A program made the position numbers and the translations under genes. DNA of 64,000 nucleotides, taken from the NCBI GenBank assembly GCA_021613335.1, contig JAJTWR010000044.1, forward strand, positions 4,047,501-4,111,500, given 5' to 3'. The DNA is from Whitmania pigra. Its lineage: Eukaryota > Annelida > Clitellata > Hirudinida > Haemopidae. Position 1 is the first letter of the stretch. Each line of letters opens with the position of its first letter. The notes below the pieces were generated by a model. That model searched no databases. It was not told where the DNA came from and saw only the letters and a program-made list of their open reading frames with translations. Shown piece after piece: positions 1 to 11,659 of this stretch.

Positions 1-4
1 CATC

Positions 5-1108
5 CATAAATGACGTCAAGCCTCGTTTTATGTTGATTTTAACAAATGTTCACTATACCATCACCGCGATTCATAAAGTCACTTCACCAACCTAGAAGAA
101 AATGGGAACAATTATAATATAAATCATGATCCGATTTTTATTCAAAAAAATTACGATGTATCCTGCCCGAAAATAAATTTTATCTCTTCAACATTTAGGA
201 AATAAAATGGGCCATTTAAATAAAAATTTGCATTACAACGTAATTATGTAAATTATATCAGTATTGTGACAGTAACAGGACTTCCTTACTTAATTTTGCA
301 ACGCATGTGAAGTATTAAATTAGGTGTTTACGTACATAAAACTGAAAAATAGTATTACCCTGGGTATTGATAAAATCTACAAAAGGGATAAAATGGGTTA
401 TGTAGCCCAAATCATGCTCCAGCAGATCAAAATACTTCCGGCAAAAACTTCCCATATATCCACCTCATCCACCTCTGACATCTCGTAATGCATTGGTCAT
501 TGCCAATTCGTCCCATGTCTGCCTTGACGTTTTCGAATATATTTCCGAGGCATAACAACATAATCATTTAGGCGCGTCAGTTACCTCAGAGGGTTGCGTA
601 CCTGCTAACGGTGGTGTTCGCAAAACCCAGATCTCGCCCATAGGGAAGCTTTTTAAATGGTGGATCGATTAAGAAGTTTCTTCACATCCTATCCGGATAC
701 ATAAGGAACTAAAAAAATCGGCTAAAAACACAAAAATATACAAATCATTTATAGTGGTTAAGAAAACTGGGATCTGTGTAATAATTTCTTTTTTTTAGCT
801 CTAATATCCAAATTTACTTAGGTATATCTTAAATTTATCTATCGTATCCGCATTGATGGTTTCCTTATCTAGTTTATTCCATAAGGAAGATAGTAGGCCT
901 ACTACATATGGTAAAATGGGCTACCCGGTGAAAGCGTCAGAGTCTGACGATTCGTTCAGGAAGAAGCAATTGGGTTCAACAGTTTTGTCAACAGTCTTAC
1001 CCCAAACGGGGGTTTAACTACAACTTGTGGCAGTCTTCTATATTTTTACCCTTTAAATGTTCGTCTCGACAATCCCTCCGTCTTCTTATGTGCTTGACGT
1101 CATTTATG
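5..1108. mobile_element. Unclassified element with 17-bp terminal inverted repeats
   Basis: Bases 5-21 read CATAAATGACGTCAAGC, and 1092-1108 are their exact reverse complement. A perfect 17-bp inverted repeat 1.1 kb apart is unlikely by chance and suggests a non-autonomous DNA transposon lying in an intron of the fibulin-like gene. The repeat contains the palindrome TGACGTCA. No transposase is visible inside, and the flanks show no convincing target duplication. A degenerate SINE copy lies within it at about 590-690. The true outer edge may lie left of the window. Confidence 0.5.
590..690 (+). repeat. Degenerate tRNA-derived SINE, family I
   Basis: The stretch matches in order the segments of the better copy at 42353: the TGCGTACCTGC...ACGG block, a GTTCG-like box B followed by AAACCCAG, then a GGGAAG and TAAATGGT tail. 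It is strongly diverged. Confidence 0.5.
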
Positions 1109-1163
1109 TACGGTCCTAATCAATATTAATTTTGAAAGCCTTTAAAAAGCACTGATTTGGCAG

Positions 1164-4162
1164 ACGTAGATGAATGCCAAATGGGTCGGGCATGTAGCAT
1201 CAACGAAATTTGTGAGAACACACCAGGAAGTTTCCACTGCAGAAGAAATCTGACGCTTGAGCCTCAAGACCAGCGTTGTGCCTTGGGTTTTACTTTTAAT
1301 CCACAAACAAACAGATGCGAAGGTGAGTTGACATTGTGTTCTTTTTCAATAAATTAAACTAGCGCATATTGCAGATGTCAATGAATGTGCAATGAACAAG
1401 GATAACTGCTTACCTGGACAAACTTGCGAAAATACCGTAGGGTCGTTCCACTGCCTGCGAACTGTAAGTTGTGGCACAGGATACACGCTCGACCAACCAA
1501 CGCAGGAATGCTTGGGTAAGCCAAAATTGAATAAATGGTTTCAAGAAGTGACACATCTAACATGATGGAAAAAATCACAAAAAAACGGTGTTAATAACCA
1601 AAAATTCTATTTCAAGTATGTAATGTCATAAGCACAATATCAGAGTCGCTTTCCATTAACCATTTCTATAGCGCTCATAGCCAAGAGCTATTTTGAACCA
1701 ATGCACCATAAAAAATATTTTCTAAGCGGTTCAACGTCCCTGGATATCTATCGTCGACTATAAGAATTCAGAATGTCAAGCATGGAGAGTCAAGTCTATT
1801 CTTTAAATTGTTCAAAAAATTGTTAAATTTCCAAAGCACACAACTTGCCTAGATTAAGCAAGATGGCAGTCTAGAGTATACATTCATAGGGTATGTCGCA
1901 AGCCTATCACTGAAAACAACGTCTTTGATATACAAAAGCTAGAATACTCAGAACTTCACGAAGAACAATTAATTCTTAATACTTAGATAATTAGGAAGGA
2001 ATGATTCAATAAAATAAGGATGAACAAAAATGAAATCTTATTTTTTGATTTGAACCAATCGCAAAAGAAAAGTTTAAAATAAGGCAAAAGTGAGAGTATA
2101 AATAATTCTTCGTAGGTCATCAGCTCAAGAAAGTTTTTAAATTTGTGTTAATTGATATACCCGTATCAAATGGTAATTCAGATGACGATGAATGTTCACT
2201 GGGAATTCATAACTGTGGACCAGCCTGGGACTGCATCAACCTTCCTGGGTCTTTCAGGTGCATCCAAAAGACGTGCTCCCACGGTTACAAGTTGAATACA
2301 AGGACAGGATCCTGTGAGACCATCATCTGCCCAATTGGGTTGAAACCAGACAGCAATGGCGAATGCATTGGTAATACAGCATTTTTGAATGCCTTTAATA
2401 TTCAGTGAAAGAAAGTGATATTTATATTTTCATAGATATTAACGAGTGTACTGAAGTGCCAAATGCGTGCGGAAACAATCAACAATGCAGGAACTTGGTT
2501 GGTTCTTATTCATGTCAGAACATGCTCAACTGTGGAAATGGGTACATTTCTAACGAGGAAAGAAATGAATGTGAAGGTTTGTTTTATAGCGCCATAAATT
2601 ATTGCTATTACTAGGTTATTAAAATTTTTATTTTGCTTGAAAACATTTGGTTTCAGATATAAACGAGTGCGAAACTTTTATGCACGAATGTACAGGATAC
2701 CTCATGCAATGCATCAACCTGCCTGGATCTTATTCTTGCAAATGTCCAGACGGATTTCGGATCAACCAAAACTTGAAAACATGCGAAGGTTAGAGCAGAT
2801 GTTTTTTTTTTAAAGATTGAATATGATTTACTGACTCTTTCGACAGATGTGGATGAGTGCAGGTCTCTTAACAACGTTTGCGCTCTCAATGCACGCTGCG
2901 AAAATACTCACGGTTCCTACAGATGTCAATGCAAAGAAGGATTTGAAATGGCAGGCGGCATTTGTCGGGGTAAGTAAAATAAGTTAAATCCAATCAAAGT
3001 ACGAAGCAAACTACCACTGTTTTAAATGTTTTCTTAGACATCGATGAATGCCAGAGACCAGGCATGTGCCACCACACCTGTAGAAATACTTGGGGATCTT
3101 TCAGGTGCGAATGTCGTGAAGGCTTCCAAATTGCCGTTGACAATCGGATGTGCGAAGGTGAGAAGAACCGATAGATTCAAGTATGTAAAATTCATGTATC
3201 CATTTTCTCCAAGATATTGACGAGTGCAGTCAAGCTGCGCAGAACAATATAAAACTCTGTTTGGGAATTTGTGAAAATAACCACGGATCATTCGCATGCA
3301 CCTGCCCATCTGGTTACCGCTTGTCTTCCGATATGAGGACTTGCGAAGGTTTTGTTCTGTTTTCATTTAAATGAGGATTTAAGTGAAGAAGATTGAATTA
3401 TCTCTAGACGTTGACGAATGCTCGCTAAGAACGGCTCAATGCCACAATCCAGATGAGGTTTGCATCAATACAAGAGGAGGGTACAAGTGCCAGATGGCAG
3501 CCTGTCCAGATAGATTTATCAAATCCATGACTGAGACTCCTTTAGGGTGGGCATTTTAAGTTTATTCAATTTTTACAAAAATATTAAGCAAAATGCGTTT
3601 TAGAAGTTGAAAAATTTAAGATTGCTATCAAATAAATGTAAAATAATTAATAGTATGATTTCTTATTTTGTAGGGTTAAGTGCCAACGAACTGATTACAT
3701 TTGTCCGCAAGGAGACTTAGACTGCACCTATGCACCTATATCAGTGTCCATTTACTTCCTTTCCTTCCCCTCGCAAATAAGGGTCCCGACACCTTTCTTT
3801 CACATGAAGGGGCCTCAGAGCCTCACGACCAGACTCGTGTTCACTCTTGACTTCATAAAAGCCACAGATCCCGTTACAGGAGAATCGAGGGTGAATCGTG
3901 GATTCTTCAACATTGAAACGGTTAAATCATTCATTTCGATTTCATTTGGGAGCTAGTTGGCAATAAACTCTTGCTTTTCTAGGAGAGCACGAATGAAGTT
4001 TTCCTGCATCTCTTGCGGAGAATAGAAGGACCACAAGACGTAGAGCTTGAGGTGAAAATGACTATTTACAGTAGAGATTTTCAAGCACGGAACCAAGAAC
4101 AATATTATGGGACTGCTGTGGCAAAAATTTTCCTTTATGTCACTAAAGACCCTTGGCAGTAA
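1164..4162 (+). CDS. Fibulin-like extracellular matrix protein, 3' part
   Basis: Eleven exons: 1164-1322, 1375-1515, 2182-2370, 2436-2576, 2657-2788, 2847-2969, 3038-3157, 3214-3348, 3408-3546, 3674-3920 and 3983-4162 (TAA). The first nine each encode one calcium-binding EGF repeat starting with D-x-D/N-E-C and, except the last, are phase 1 at both ends. The last two encode a fibulin C-terminal module ending in [14 protein letters not shown]. Proteins of this type are secreted glycoproteins of basement membranes and elastic fibres. The 5' end lies outside the window, so the signal peptide and any anaphylatoxin repeats cannot be seen. Hemicentin is an alternative because it also ends in EGF repeats plus this module. 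Introns as short as 52 bp and splice phase preserved throughout argue for an intact gene. Confidence 0.88.
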
Positions 4163-5877
4163 AGTTTCATCAAACAACATTTCCCAGCGGCTCCGTTTAG
4201 CTTATTAATTAATATTTAAAAAAATTAAATAGATCTTTGTTGGATTGTAAGAAATGCAACTTGCACTTTCAAATCTTCGTTTTAATTTACGTGGACTGAA
4301 TGAGAGACAAATGCTTCAAAGACCCAAACAAATAGGGAATGCAGAGCTTAGCTCATGGATTTGCGTTCCATCATGTGTCATTACAGTCGTAGTGTATCAT
4401 GTTCGAAACCCAGTTTGCACTCAGCAAGCAGCCTTGGTAAGGAGCGTTATGGTTGATAAAAAGGACCTCCGATGGCCTGTATCGAAGTCCTGTATTGTTA
4501 ATAATAAGAGAAAGTGAAAAACAAAGGTCAGCAATTACTTTAGAAATATTTTCGACTCAAAAAGTTATTCAATAAAAATTATATATCCGTTTGTGTTCTA
4601 TTTGGAATTAAATGTTAAATTACTCTATTGAAAAAATGAAGGTATCATTGTTGATGTAACACATAAACCTACTTTGAATTTTATTTGTATCTTCTAAATT
4701 TGTTAGCGATATAAATATATCATATGCAAGTCAATATTTCGGATGATCCAAAACACAGTTTTACGCAATTTGCAAGTTTTTATTATCATAAGAACTCCAA
4801 ATTTAACAAGATTATGTGTCGTAATGCCATAATGAATAATGGGCGGGCTAAATAATGCTAAATGCGTCAATAGCTTCATTAGTAAGAAAAATAAAATAGT
4901 GATGTAATTTAATCCATTTATATATATGTAAACAAGAAATCGGTCTTTTTTATAAATGAAATTTTGGTACTTGTGCTGGAGACACATTAGCGAAACATAT
5001 ATTTTTAGAAAGGAATTAATTTAATTAAAATTAATAGATTTTAAATATGTTTTTAAAATTTTAAGCGCGTTAAGGAATTTTATGTTATCGGCGCTCAAAG
5101 CTTTATACGTTAACCAAAATTTCATTTTTATTCAAAATACATTATTTTTTACGCGCATCATTTGCTAAAGCAAGATCTTTCTACCAAAAAATTACGTTTT
5201 TAGCTTTACGCGTTCCAGAGTTATTGGATGTCAAAGTTCTTGCTGAAGTCTTGCTAACTTCACCGTCGTAAAGAGGAATATGTTTTCAATTTTTGTTTCA
5301 AAGAATTAAACAATTCCTCTAAATAGTAAATGAATGTCTTTTGCAATAGTCATGGCCTTGCAGGTCGTTTCCAAGTTTGGTTTGTGTTCCTCCCAGCAAA
5401 TATATTTTCTTTTTATTTTGTAGGCTTCGTCATTGCCAAGGTTTTATTTCGTGTTTTCTTGCGCATTGAAAAAATCTTCGTTGGAGCTTCACCTTCTTAT
5501 TCGATGTCTCTTTTGAAGTATTAACAAAGTCTTTCAAATCACCGATACATTTCCGCATTGCTTCAAAAATTATCGAGGTACTTGTGAAAAACATGGCATC
5601 TGCTCGGCACATTTCTATTTGCGCACCTGAATTTTTTAACATATGTCAACAGAAGATAACAACGAAATCAGTGTTATTTCAAACTCAAAGCTTTTTTTTT
5701 TTATTAAATGTATCCGTTTAATTAAAAGTGTTACATATCGGAAATAAATATAAAAAAAAGTAGTTAGTCACTGAAAGTCACCAATTTTCACGTCTATCTT
5801 TCTTTAGCGACCATTTCCAGTACACTTTGTCGAGATCAATGTAACTTTATAGTCATTTTGAAGATAAATGTCAGCAC
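4163..5877. other. Intergenic, AT-rich
   Basis: No gene is recognised apart from the SINE copy at 4330-4490. A 70-codon minus-strand frame at 5430-5642, with a second open stretch in another frame just downstream, matches no family I know. Confidence 0.6.
4330..4490 (+). repeat. Diverged tRNA-derived SINE, family I
   Basis: The copy has a box A-like TTAGCTCATGGATT, a box B-like TGTTCGAAACCC and the downstream GCCTTGG(T)AAGGAGCG block found in the copy at 42353. It has drifted at many positions. Confidence 0.7.
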
Positions 5878-5879
5878 TA

Positions 5880-7460
5880 CAGTGCGGACAGAAACCTTAA
5901 GGACACCCCATATTTTTGTGATAACTCGTTAAATATAAGTTCAATATTACTCAATTTTTTATATAATATCTCTTTATGGTAGACAAAACATCCTGCAAAA
6001 TTTCAAAAAAATTTAACAAGCTGACCTTGTAAAATATGCAAAATAGCATTTTATGGCCGTTTAAAAACGATAAAGGACATCTTTATTTATTCCCAATAAA
6101 CCTTGAAATTTGTCATAGTTATGCAACCAAAATGCACATTATGCAAATATTATCAATATATAAATCCAAAGAAAGTTAAAAATTGATGTGAAGTTTATAA
6201 AATTACTATTTTATAAATGGCTAGAGGGAAAACGCTGTCTGACAAGGAGAAGGGGCAGATTGAGGCCTTCAGACAAGCAAATTATTCGATCAGAAAAATT
6301 GCCAAAGAGCTCAAGCAATCCAAGACAGTCATCTGGAACTACGTAAAAGCTCCTGAGGAATATGGTGCAAAAAATGATCATGGAAGACCTAAAAAACTGC
6401 CGATTCGTCAGCAGAGACTCCTGGTAAGAAAGGCTTCTTCAGGTAAATTTCAGCAAATCAAATTAGAAATGAACTTGATTTAAGAATTTGTAAAAGTACA
6501 GTGTTAAATTATTTGAGATCTAGTGGTATTTTATTATATGAAAAAAGATTAAAGATTCCTGCTCTTAAAAACCATCACAAGTTGGCAAGAGTGGAATGGG
6601 CCAAAACCATGCTTTCTAACAGAGATGGTTGGGGCATTATTATTTTTCAGATGAGAAGAAATTTAACCTAGATGGACCTGATGGTCATCAGTTCTATTGG
6701 CATGACCTCAGATTAGAAAAGGAAACATTTTTTAGCCGAAATCATGGAGCAGGATCGGTGATGATTTGGGGAGGAATTTCCAGTGAAGGATTGACTGAAT
6801 AAGCCTTTCTGGATGGGGGACAGTCTTCTGTCAAAGTTTTAGAAGACCATCTGTTGCCTTTTGGGGAAGATTATTATGGAGGAAATTTTATTTTCCAGCA
6901 AGATAATGCCCCGATCCACACTTCCAAGTTGACAAAGACATTTTTCCAGAGGAGAAATTTGAAAGTTATGAGTTGGCCAGCTTGTTCCCCGGACTTAAAT
7001 CCTATAGAAAATGTTTGGGGAATGTTGTCAAGATTTGTTTACAACAATGGAAGGCAGTTTCATTCAAAATCTGACCTGGAAAACACCATTAGGAGTGCCT
7101 GGAAAGAACTGGACAGAAATTTCTTAAAAACTCTTATAAAATCAATGAACAAGAGATGTTTTAAAGTTATTGAAAATAAAAAAAACATTATTTCATATTA
7201 ATAAACTTTTTCCTGTTTTTTTCACAAAGTATTTAGTCATTTTTCGATGATTTTTGCAAGTGTCTTTTATGGTTATTGGACGCCCCGAAATCACGTTTTT
7301 GGAATTTTAAAATTAATGCAATAACATATTTTGATGAAAATTTAAGAGATAATCACAACTATATAAATACATAACATATTAAAATTTCCCTACAATCAAA
7401 TTTTTCTTTATCGAGTTATTACGAAATAATGGGGTGTCCTTATGGTTTCTGTCCTGACTG
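5880..7460 (+). mobile_element. Tc1-like DNA transposon, 1,581 bp, inactive
   Basis: The ends are inverted repeats of about 47 bp starting CAG(T/)..GGACAGAAACC at 5880 and mirrored at 7460. TA dinucleotides flank both sides (5878-5879 and 7461-7462), the target duplication of the Tc1/mariner superfamily. The interior carries a broken transposase. Terminal repeats are still similar, which suggests a moderately young insertion. Confidence 0.93.
6217..7201 (+). pseudogene. Tc1 transposase, frameshifted
   Basis: The start MARGKTLSDKEKGQIEAF leads into a helix-turn-helix DNA-binding region with a GRPKK AT-hook-like motif. The catalytic domain follows: SDEKKF (first D), FQQDNAPIH (second D) and [12 protein letters not shown] (E), with 34 residues between the second D and the E, so DD34E. 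At least two frameshifts (about 6440-6480 and about 6645) and an in-frame TAA at 6800-6802 break the gene. No active protein can be made from this copy. Confidence 0.93.
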
Positions 7461-8001
7461 TATATTAATACCTAGACATCGTAACAATCCCATGTTTTAC
7501 GAATCAGTTGAGTTACAAGAAATCACCGCATTGATTAGATCGTTAGTGAAACTTTGATACGTGGAAATCAGCCATATTATATATCATTTTGAAGACTATT
7601 AGTTTATTAGCTGTAGGATGATATACCCAACATAAAGTTCCCATGTTAAATAAATTTAGATTAGGACATTAAATATCGAAAGCAATTTTTATAATAAAAA
7701 ATTTAGTAAATTAAATAATTTTGTAATATTAACATCTCCCCTTTCAAAATGTCATTTAGAAAATTTCTATGTCTACAAGATTCAAATTTTACGATTAACC
7801 AGACCCTCCTGTACCGCTAGACCTCCTAGCCGCCGCCATTTAGCCAAATCCGCCGAACATTTCAATTACGCCAAAGATCCGCCGAAACTTTTTCGGCTAG
7901 CCTAAATCGCCGCCATAAAGTGCGATTCGATCCAGCCACCGAATTATTTCACAGCGCCAAATAAATTCAAATTTAATTTACAAATTTGTTCGCAGCCTAC
8001 A

Positions 8002-8735
8002 TTGTCTGTAGTTCCAATGATGAAAATGAAAATAAAAAAGCTATGTATTGCCTCACCAACAGATGATCCCAAGATTAAAGCAATTAAATCAGCAGTTTTG
8101 GCAAAGGTAGACCATAGATTTCCCGAATCGAAACAAATCAAGCTTCATCAATTACTAGACCCTCAAACTAATACTCTCATACCCAGAACAGATGCAACTA
8201 TTATACTTGAAAATGCCATTAAAGATGCAGTTGAGAAAAATTTTATTACTGTTCCTGAAACAATGAGACAAACAAGAGAAGCAAATACACATAACAGCGA
8301 GAATGAGGGGCTTGAAGAAAAGAAGAGACGACTAAGATCGGAGCTATTAAACGAATTTTGTTCAGAGATGTCACAAAGTACTCACCAAGGGAATGATTTG
8401 GTTAGTATAGAAATCTTGTTAATAGTATTTGAGCAAGAATATAAAAAATATTATATATAAAATATATAAACATAATAAAAATGCACTTGCCATAAATTAT
8501 TATCAAATAATTATTTGTGTGTTAAAATGTAAAAATTGCTGTTAATATTCTGTATCGCAGGTAGCAGTAGAAGTCGCAAGCTACATCAAAGAGCTGTGGC
8601 GAGGAAGTATTGACCTTTTGGAAGAAAGCAGTGGTTTCTTTCCCACTTTTAACACAATTGGCCAAATTGCAATTACCAGCATCAGCAACATCAGTTCCAG
8701 TGGAATGCATGTTTTTGACTACTGGCATGGTTGCT
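8002..8735 (+). pseudogene. BED-type hAT transposase remnant
   Basis: The frame at 8002-8400 contains AVLAKVDHRFPESKQIKLHQ followed by LLDP and ENAIKDAVEKNFI, typical of ZBED-like hAT transposases. After a gap, 8560-8735 encodes LWRGSID and GFFP in one frame, then LAKLQLPASATSVPVECMF in another. The last is the conserved hAT C-terminal dimerisation segment. The frameshift and the truncation by the foldback element at 8739 make it non-functional. Confidence 0.8.
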
Positions 8736-8738
8736 AAC

Positions 8739-8941
8739 GGCACCCCGTCATAATAGCCCGGAGACAAAATATCCCCGTCAAAGCAGCACCATCAAAACAT
8801 AAAACTCATTTCATTTAATCAAATTTTAAATCAGTTATCGGTTAATGTCTTCATTCATATAAATATTTTTTTTATAAATATACATTGACGGGAATGTTTT
8901 GACGGGGCTATTTTGTCGCTGGGCTATTTTGACGGGTCACC
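8739..8941. mobile_element. Foldback element, copy 1 (about 203 bp)
   Basis: It starts GGCACCCCGTCATAATAGCC and ends GACGGGTCACC, with arms made of GTCAAAATAGCCC-like units and an AT-rich centre shared with the copies at 20554 and 45699. It interrupts a hAT transposase remnant. No 9-bp target duplication is visible, unlike in the other three copies. Confidence 0.85.
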
Positions 8942-9220
8942 AGCAAGCGATCTAGTTTGTCTGCAGAAAGATTGCACCGTGTGACATTTATTCATGACAA
9001 TTTTGACATTATAGTGCAATAATTTTCTATTATTAATGTTATTGAAAAAACCCTTAGTTGATAAACTTGTTTCGTTCATTTTTTAAAATTCAGCCACATT
9101 TTAGCCGAATTATTCCTATTTTCAGCCGGAATTTTTAATAATCACGTGAATTCGGCTAAGCCGGATATCAGCCAGATTTTTTGCTCAGCCAGCCATAGTT
9201 TAAAATAAATTCGGCTAGGG

Positions 9221-10581
9221 CAGGGGTGGGCAAACTTTTTGACTCGAGGGCCGCAATGGGTACATATATTGGACCCGGGGGCCGGACCAAGAGTAGATGG
9301 ACGGTGTGTATGTGTGAATTAATATAAATTAAATTTATATTTGTAACATTAAATGTTTAGATTAATTTAAGGTAGAAAAGCATAAAAAGAGTTATTTTAC
9401 AAAACTTTTATGCAATCTTTAATAAAATAGTATCTTCAATTTTAGTGGGAACAGTGTTGTTGGTCTCCCTTTCATTAAGGAATCAAAGTCAGGCGTTAGC
9501 TTTGTTGTAACAATTCGCAGAATAGATCTGAGGTGTTGGTCAGTTAACTGGTATCTGTGACGGGATTTATTGATCTTCATGACGCTGAACGTCTGTTCAC
9601 ACATGTAGGTTGAGCCAAACAAGGCCAAAATCTTCTGTGCCATCTCCCGGAAATTTGGAAAACAGTCATCTTTAAGTGAGGCATAGAACTCTTTTAATGG
9701 AAGAGAGCGGAAATTCTCCTTTAAGATTGCATCAGATTGACGATCGATTAGTTCCAATTGCACTTCTTGTGGGGCTGTTTCTGGGTCTTGTGACAAGAGA
9801 CAGGCCACCAGCTGAAGTGACTTTTCAATTTAAAAAAAAACTTAAAACCGACGGCAGAATTCTTCATGCAGGTCATTCAGTGATTTGCTATATTTATTCA
9901 CATTTTGGATGGTCTTTTCCTGTGTGGCTAGTGTGGGAAAATGAGAGAAGATTTTCTTTGAAATTTGCCTAGAAAAAAGGTCAACTTGGCTTTGAAGGCA
10001 TTTACATTACTATACAGGTCGTGCACATACAGGTCTTTTCCCTGTAGCTTAACGTTAAGCTCATTCATGTGAGAAAAAATGTCAACAGCAAACGCAAAGT
10101 CACACAGCCAATTCTTGTCGCTCAGCTCTGGAAAATCATCAGACTTCCCCTTTAACTCCAAAAATGTATCAATCACTTCTTTAAGATCCCACACTCGTTT
10201 AAAGACTTTGTTTATTTTTCCCTTTTTCTCGTTTGTTTGTTTGTTTGTTTATTTGATTATAGTCCTTTGCCCCTTTTTCCCGCTCGTCGGGTTAGTTTTA
10301 TATCGTTTTCCCAGAGTTAAATATTTAAATATATTCGTGCCCATGACGACAGCCAATCATAAACCTAAGCACATAAATAATGACAAATCACAACACACGG
10401 AAATAGGCTACTGCGCACAAAAACTAACCAATTAAAATTCAGGAAAGTAGGTTCACAAAGGATCAACTAAGCGCCTCGCAAATAATTCTAGACACAGCAT
10501 GAGGTGAATAAATGAATAAATTATCTAGTGCTCCGCGGGCCGGTTTGAAACGGCCGCCGGGCCGTAGTTTGCCCATCACTG
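9221..10581 (-). mobile_element. hAT element (GTF2IRD2-like transposase), copy 1
   Basis: The terminal repeats are CAGGGGTGGGCAAACT at 9221 and CAGTGATGGGCAAACT on the other strand at 10581. They are flanked by an exact 8-bp duplication, GGCTAGGG (9213-9220 and 10582-10589), the hAT signature. The transposase reads on the minus strand and is incomplete. Compared with copy 2 (49318), about 10215-10510 is replaced by unrelated AT-rich DNA with a GTTT run, so this copy lost the middle of its coding region. Confidence 0.95.
9419..10194 (-). pseudogene. hAT transposase fragment, copy 1
   Basis: The minus-strand frame at 10194-9928 reads WDLKEVIDTFLELKGKSDDF and continues through NWLCDFAFAVDIFSHMNELN. 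The frame at 9808-9419 carries the C-terminal dimerisation part with FGSTYMCEQTFSVMKINKSR. This is the GTF2IRD2/ZBED-type transposase widely domesticated in vertebrates. The N-terminal zinc finger and catalytic start are missing, and frames are broken around 9830. Confidence 0.9.
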
Positions 10582-10612
10582 GGCTAGGGGGTCTATGTAC
10601 CGCTGCTAGAGT

Positions 10613-11659
10613 CACCGACGTACTTTGACGATAAATGAATATGTCGCCCAGTTTTGCTAACTGTTTTCTAGACGAAGTCGGCATTTCGGTTTATAATAAC
10701 TCTTTCAACCATTAAAGCTTAAACTTCAAGCTGCATTTTTTCTCTTAGCAACGTTCAATCCAGTATTATCAGCAGATTTGCACTTCGACATCTCTACAGT
10801 AAACACGCAAATAAACAAAAATTTGTGGTCAATCTGTTAGGGCCTATTATTTATGGATTTATTTATTTGATTGTGATCCGTTGCATGACTGAGATGATTT
10901 GGACTGTTAGGGCCTAGGCAGTACTCACTATAAATACTCTGACAGGCTGGGTTGCATGCATTTTCCGCTTAGTGTTGGCCACTTGACACTCGCCATAAGT
11001 ACAGAGTCTAGCGACTTGATTTTCATCAAATATACATCACTGTAAAAATCACTTCGCGGCATTTGGAAACTGCTGCGCGGAGTTTTCTTGCCAAGTGCGC
11101 GACTGCGCAGGTTAGAGAGAACGTCGTGTATAACGCATGGGTCTACGACAGTGACTGAATCATGTAATGTAATTGCTATACATTTTCTTCTTTATATTGA
11201 TTTTCCTTATTCAACGTAATATGAAGATATGATTAAAAGGCGAGGGGCGCCAATTTGATGGTCCATTCCCGGGCGAAAATATCCTAGCTACGCCTAGGAG
11301 ACAAACTTCAATGCAACCATCCTCAGAACCTCCGTAGGACCAATGCAAAATTAGAATTATGAAGTAAATCAACGATGTATAAATGAAGGCGACATTCCTT
11401 TCAAATCGGTGGCTTTAGAAAGAGAGAAAAGTCAATTATTTGAAATGTCTGATTTTTACGTTTATTTATAAAATATAAGTTTTAAAACTATAAATTAAAA
11501 ATTTTATTATAACTATTAAAAATAGTATTTAAATATTTAAAACTTATTTTTTTAAACTTAAATACTTAAAAATTTCTGTAGAAACATAAGATAAAAATAT
11601 TTTTATCTAGCTTAACATTTATACTAAAGCATGTGAACATTTGTTTACATTCACCTAAA
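10613..11659. other. Intergenic spacer upstream of VAC14
   Basis: No coding potential is recognised. The segment at 10857-10903 (TTTATTTGATTGTGATCC...TGACTGAGATGATTTGGA) repeats near 10240 and at 53043-53088 and is probably a shared retroelement tail. The VAC14 promoter should lie in the AT-rich part before 11660. Confidence 0.55.

Larger units (their letters stand above)
7805..10612 (+). mobile_element. Outer hAT-like element containing two later insertions
   Basis: The left edge (7805-7830, ..GTACCGCTAGACCTCCTAGCC) and the right edge (10583-10612) resemble each other as imperfect inverted repeats. Both flanks are rich in CCGCC/GGCTAGCC-type motifs (7830-7930 and 9090-9220). The interior holds a hAT transposase remnant. 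It was then cut by a foldback element (8739-8941) and by another hAT (9221-10581), the latter with an exact target duplication. The outer boundaries are approximate. Confidence 0.55.

Noticed and set aside
3034..3366. 110-codon minus-strand frame
   Set aside because: It is antisense to three well-supported EGF exons of the fibulin-like gene and crosses their introns.
5330..5642. Overlapping frames on both strands, one with NSGAQIEMCRADAMFF
   Set aside because: The minus frame and a shifted continuation look slightly protein-like, but there is no family match, no splice model and no second line of evidence.
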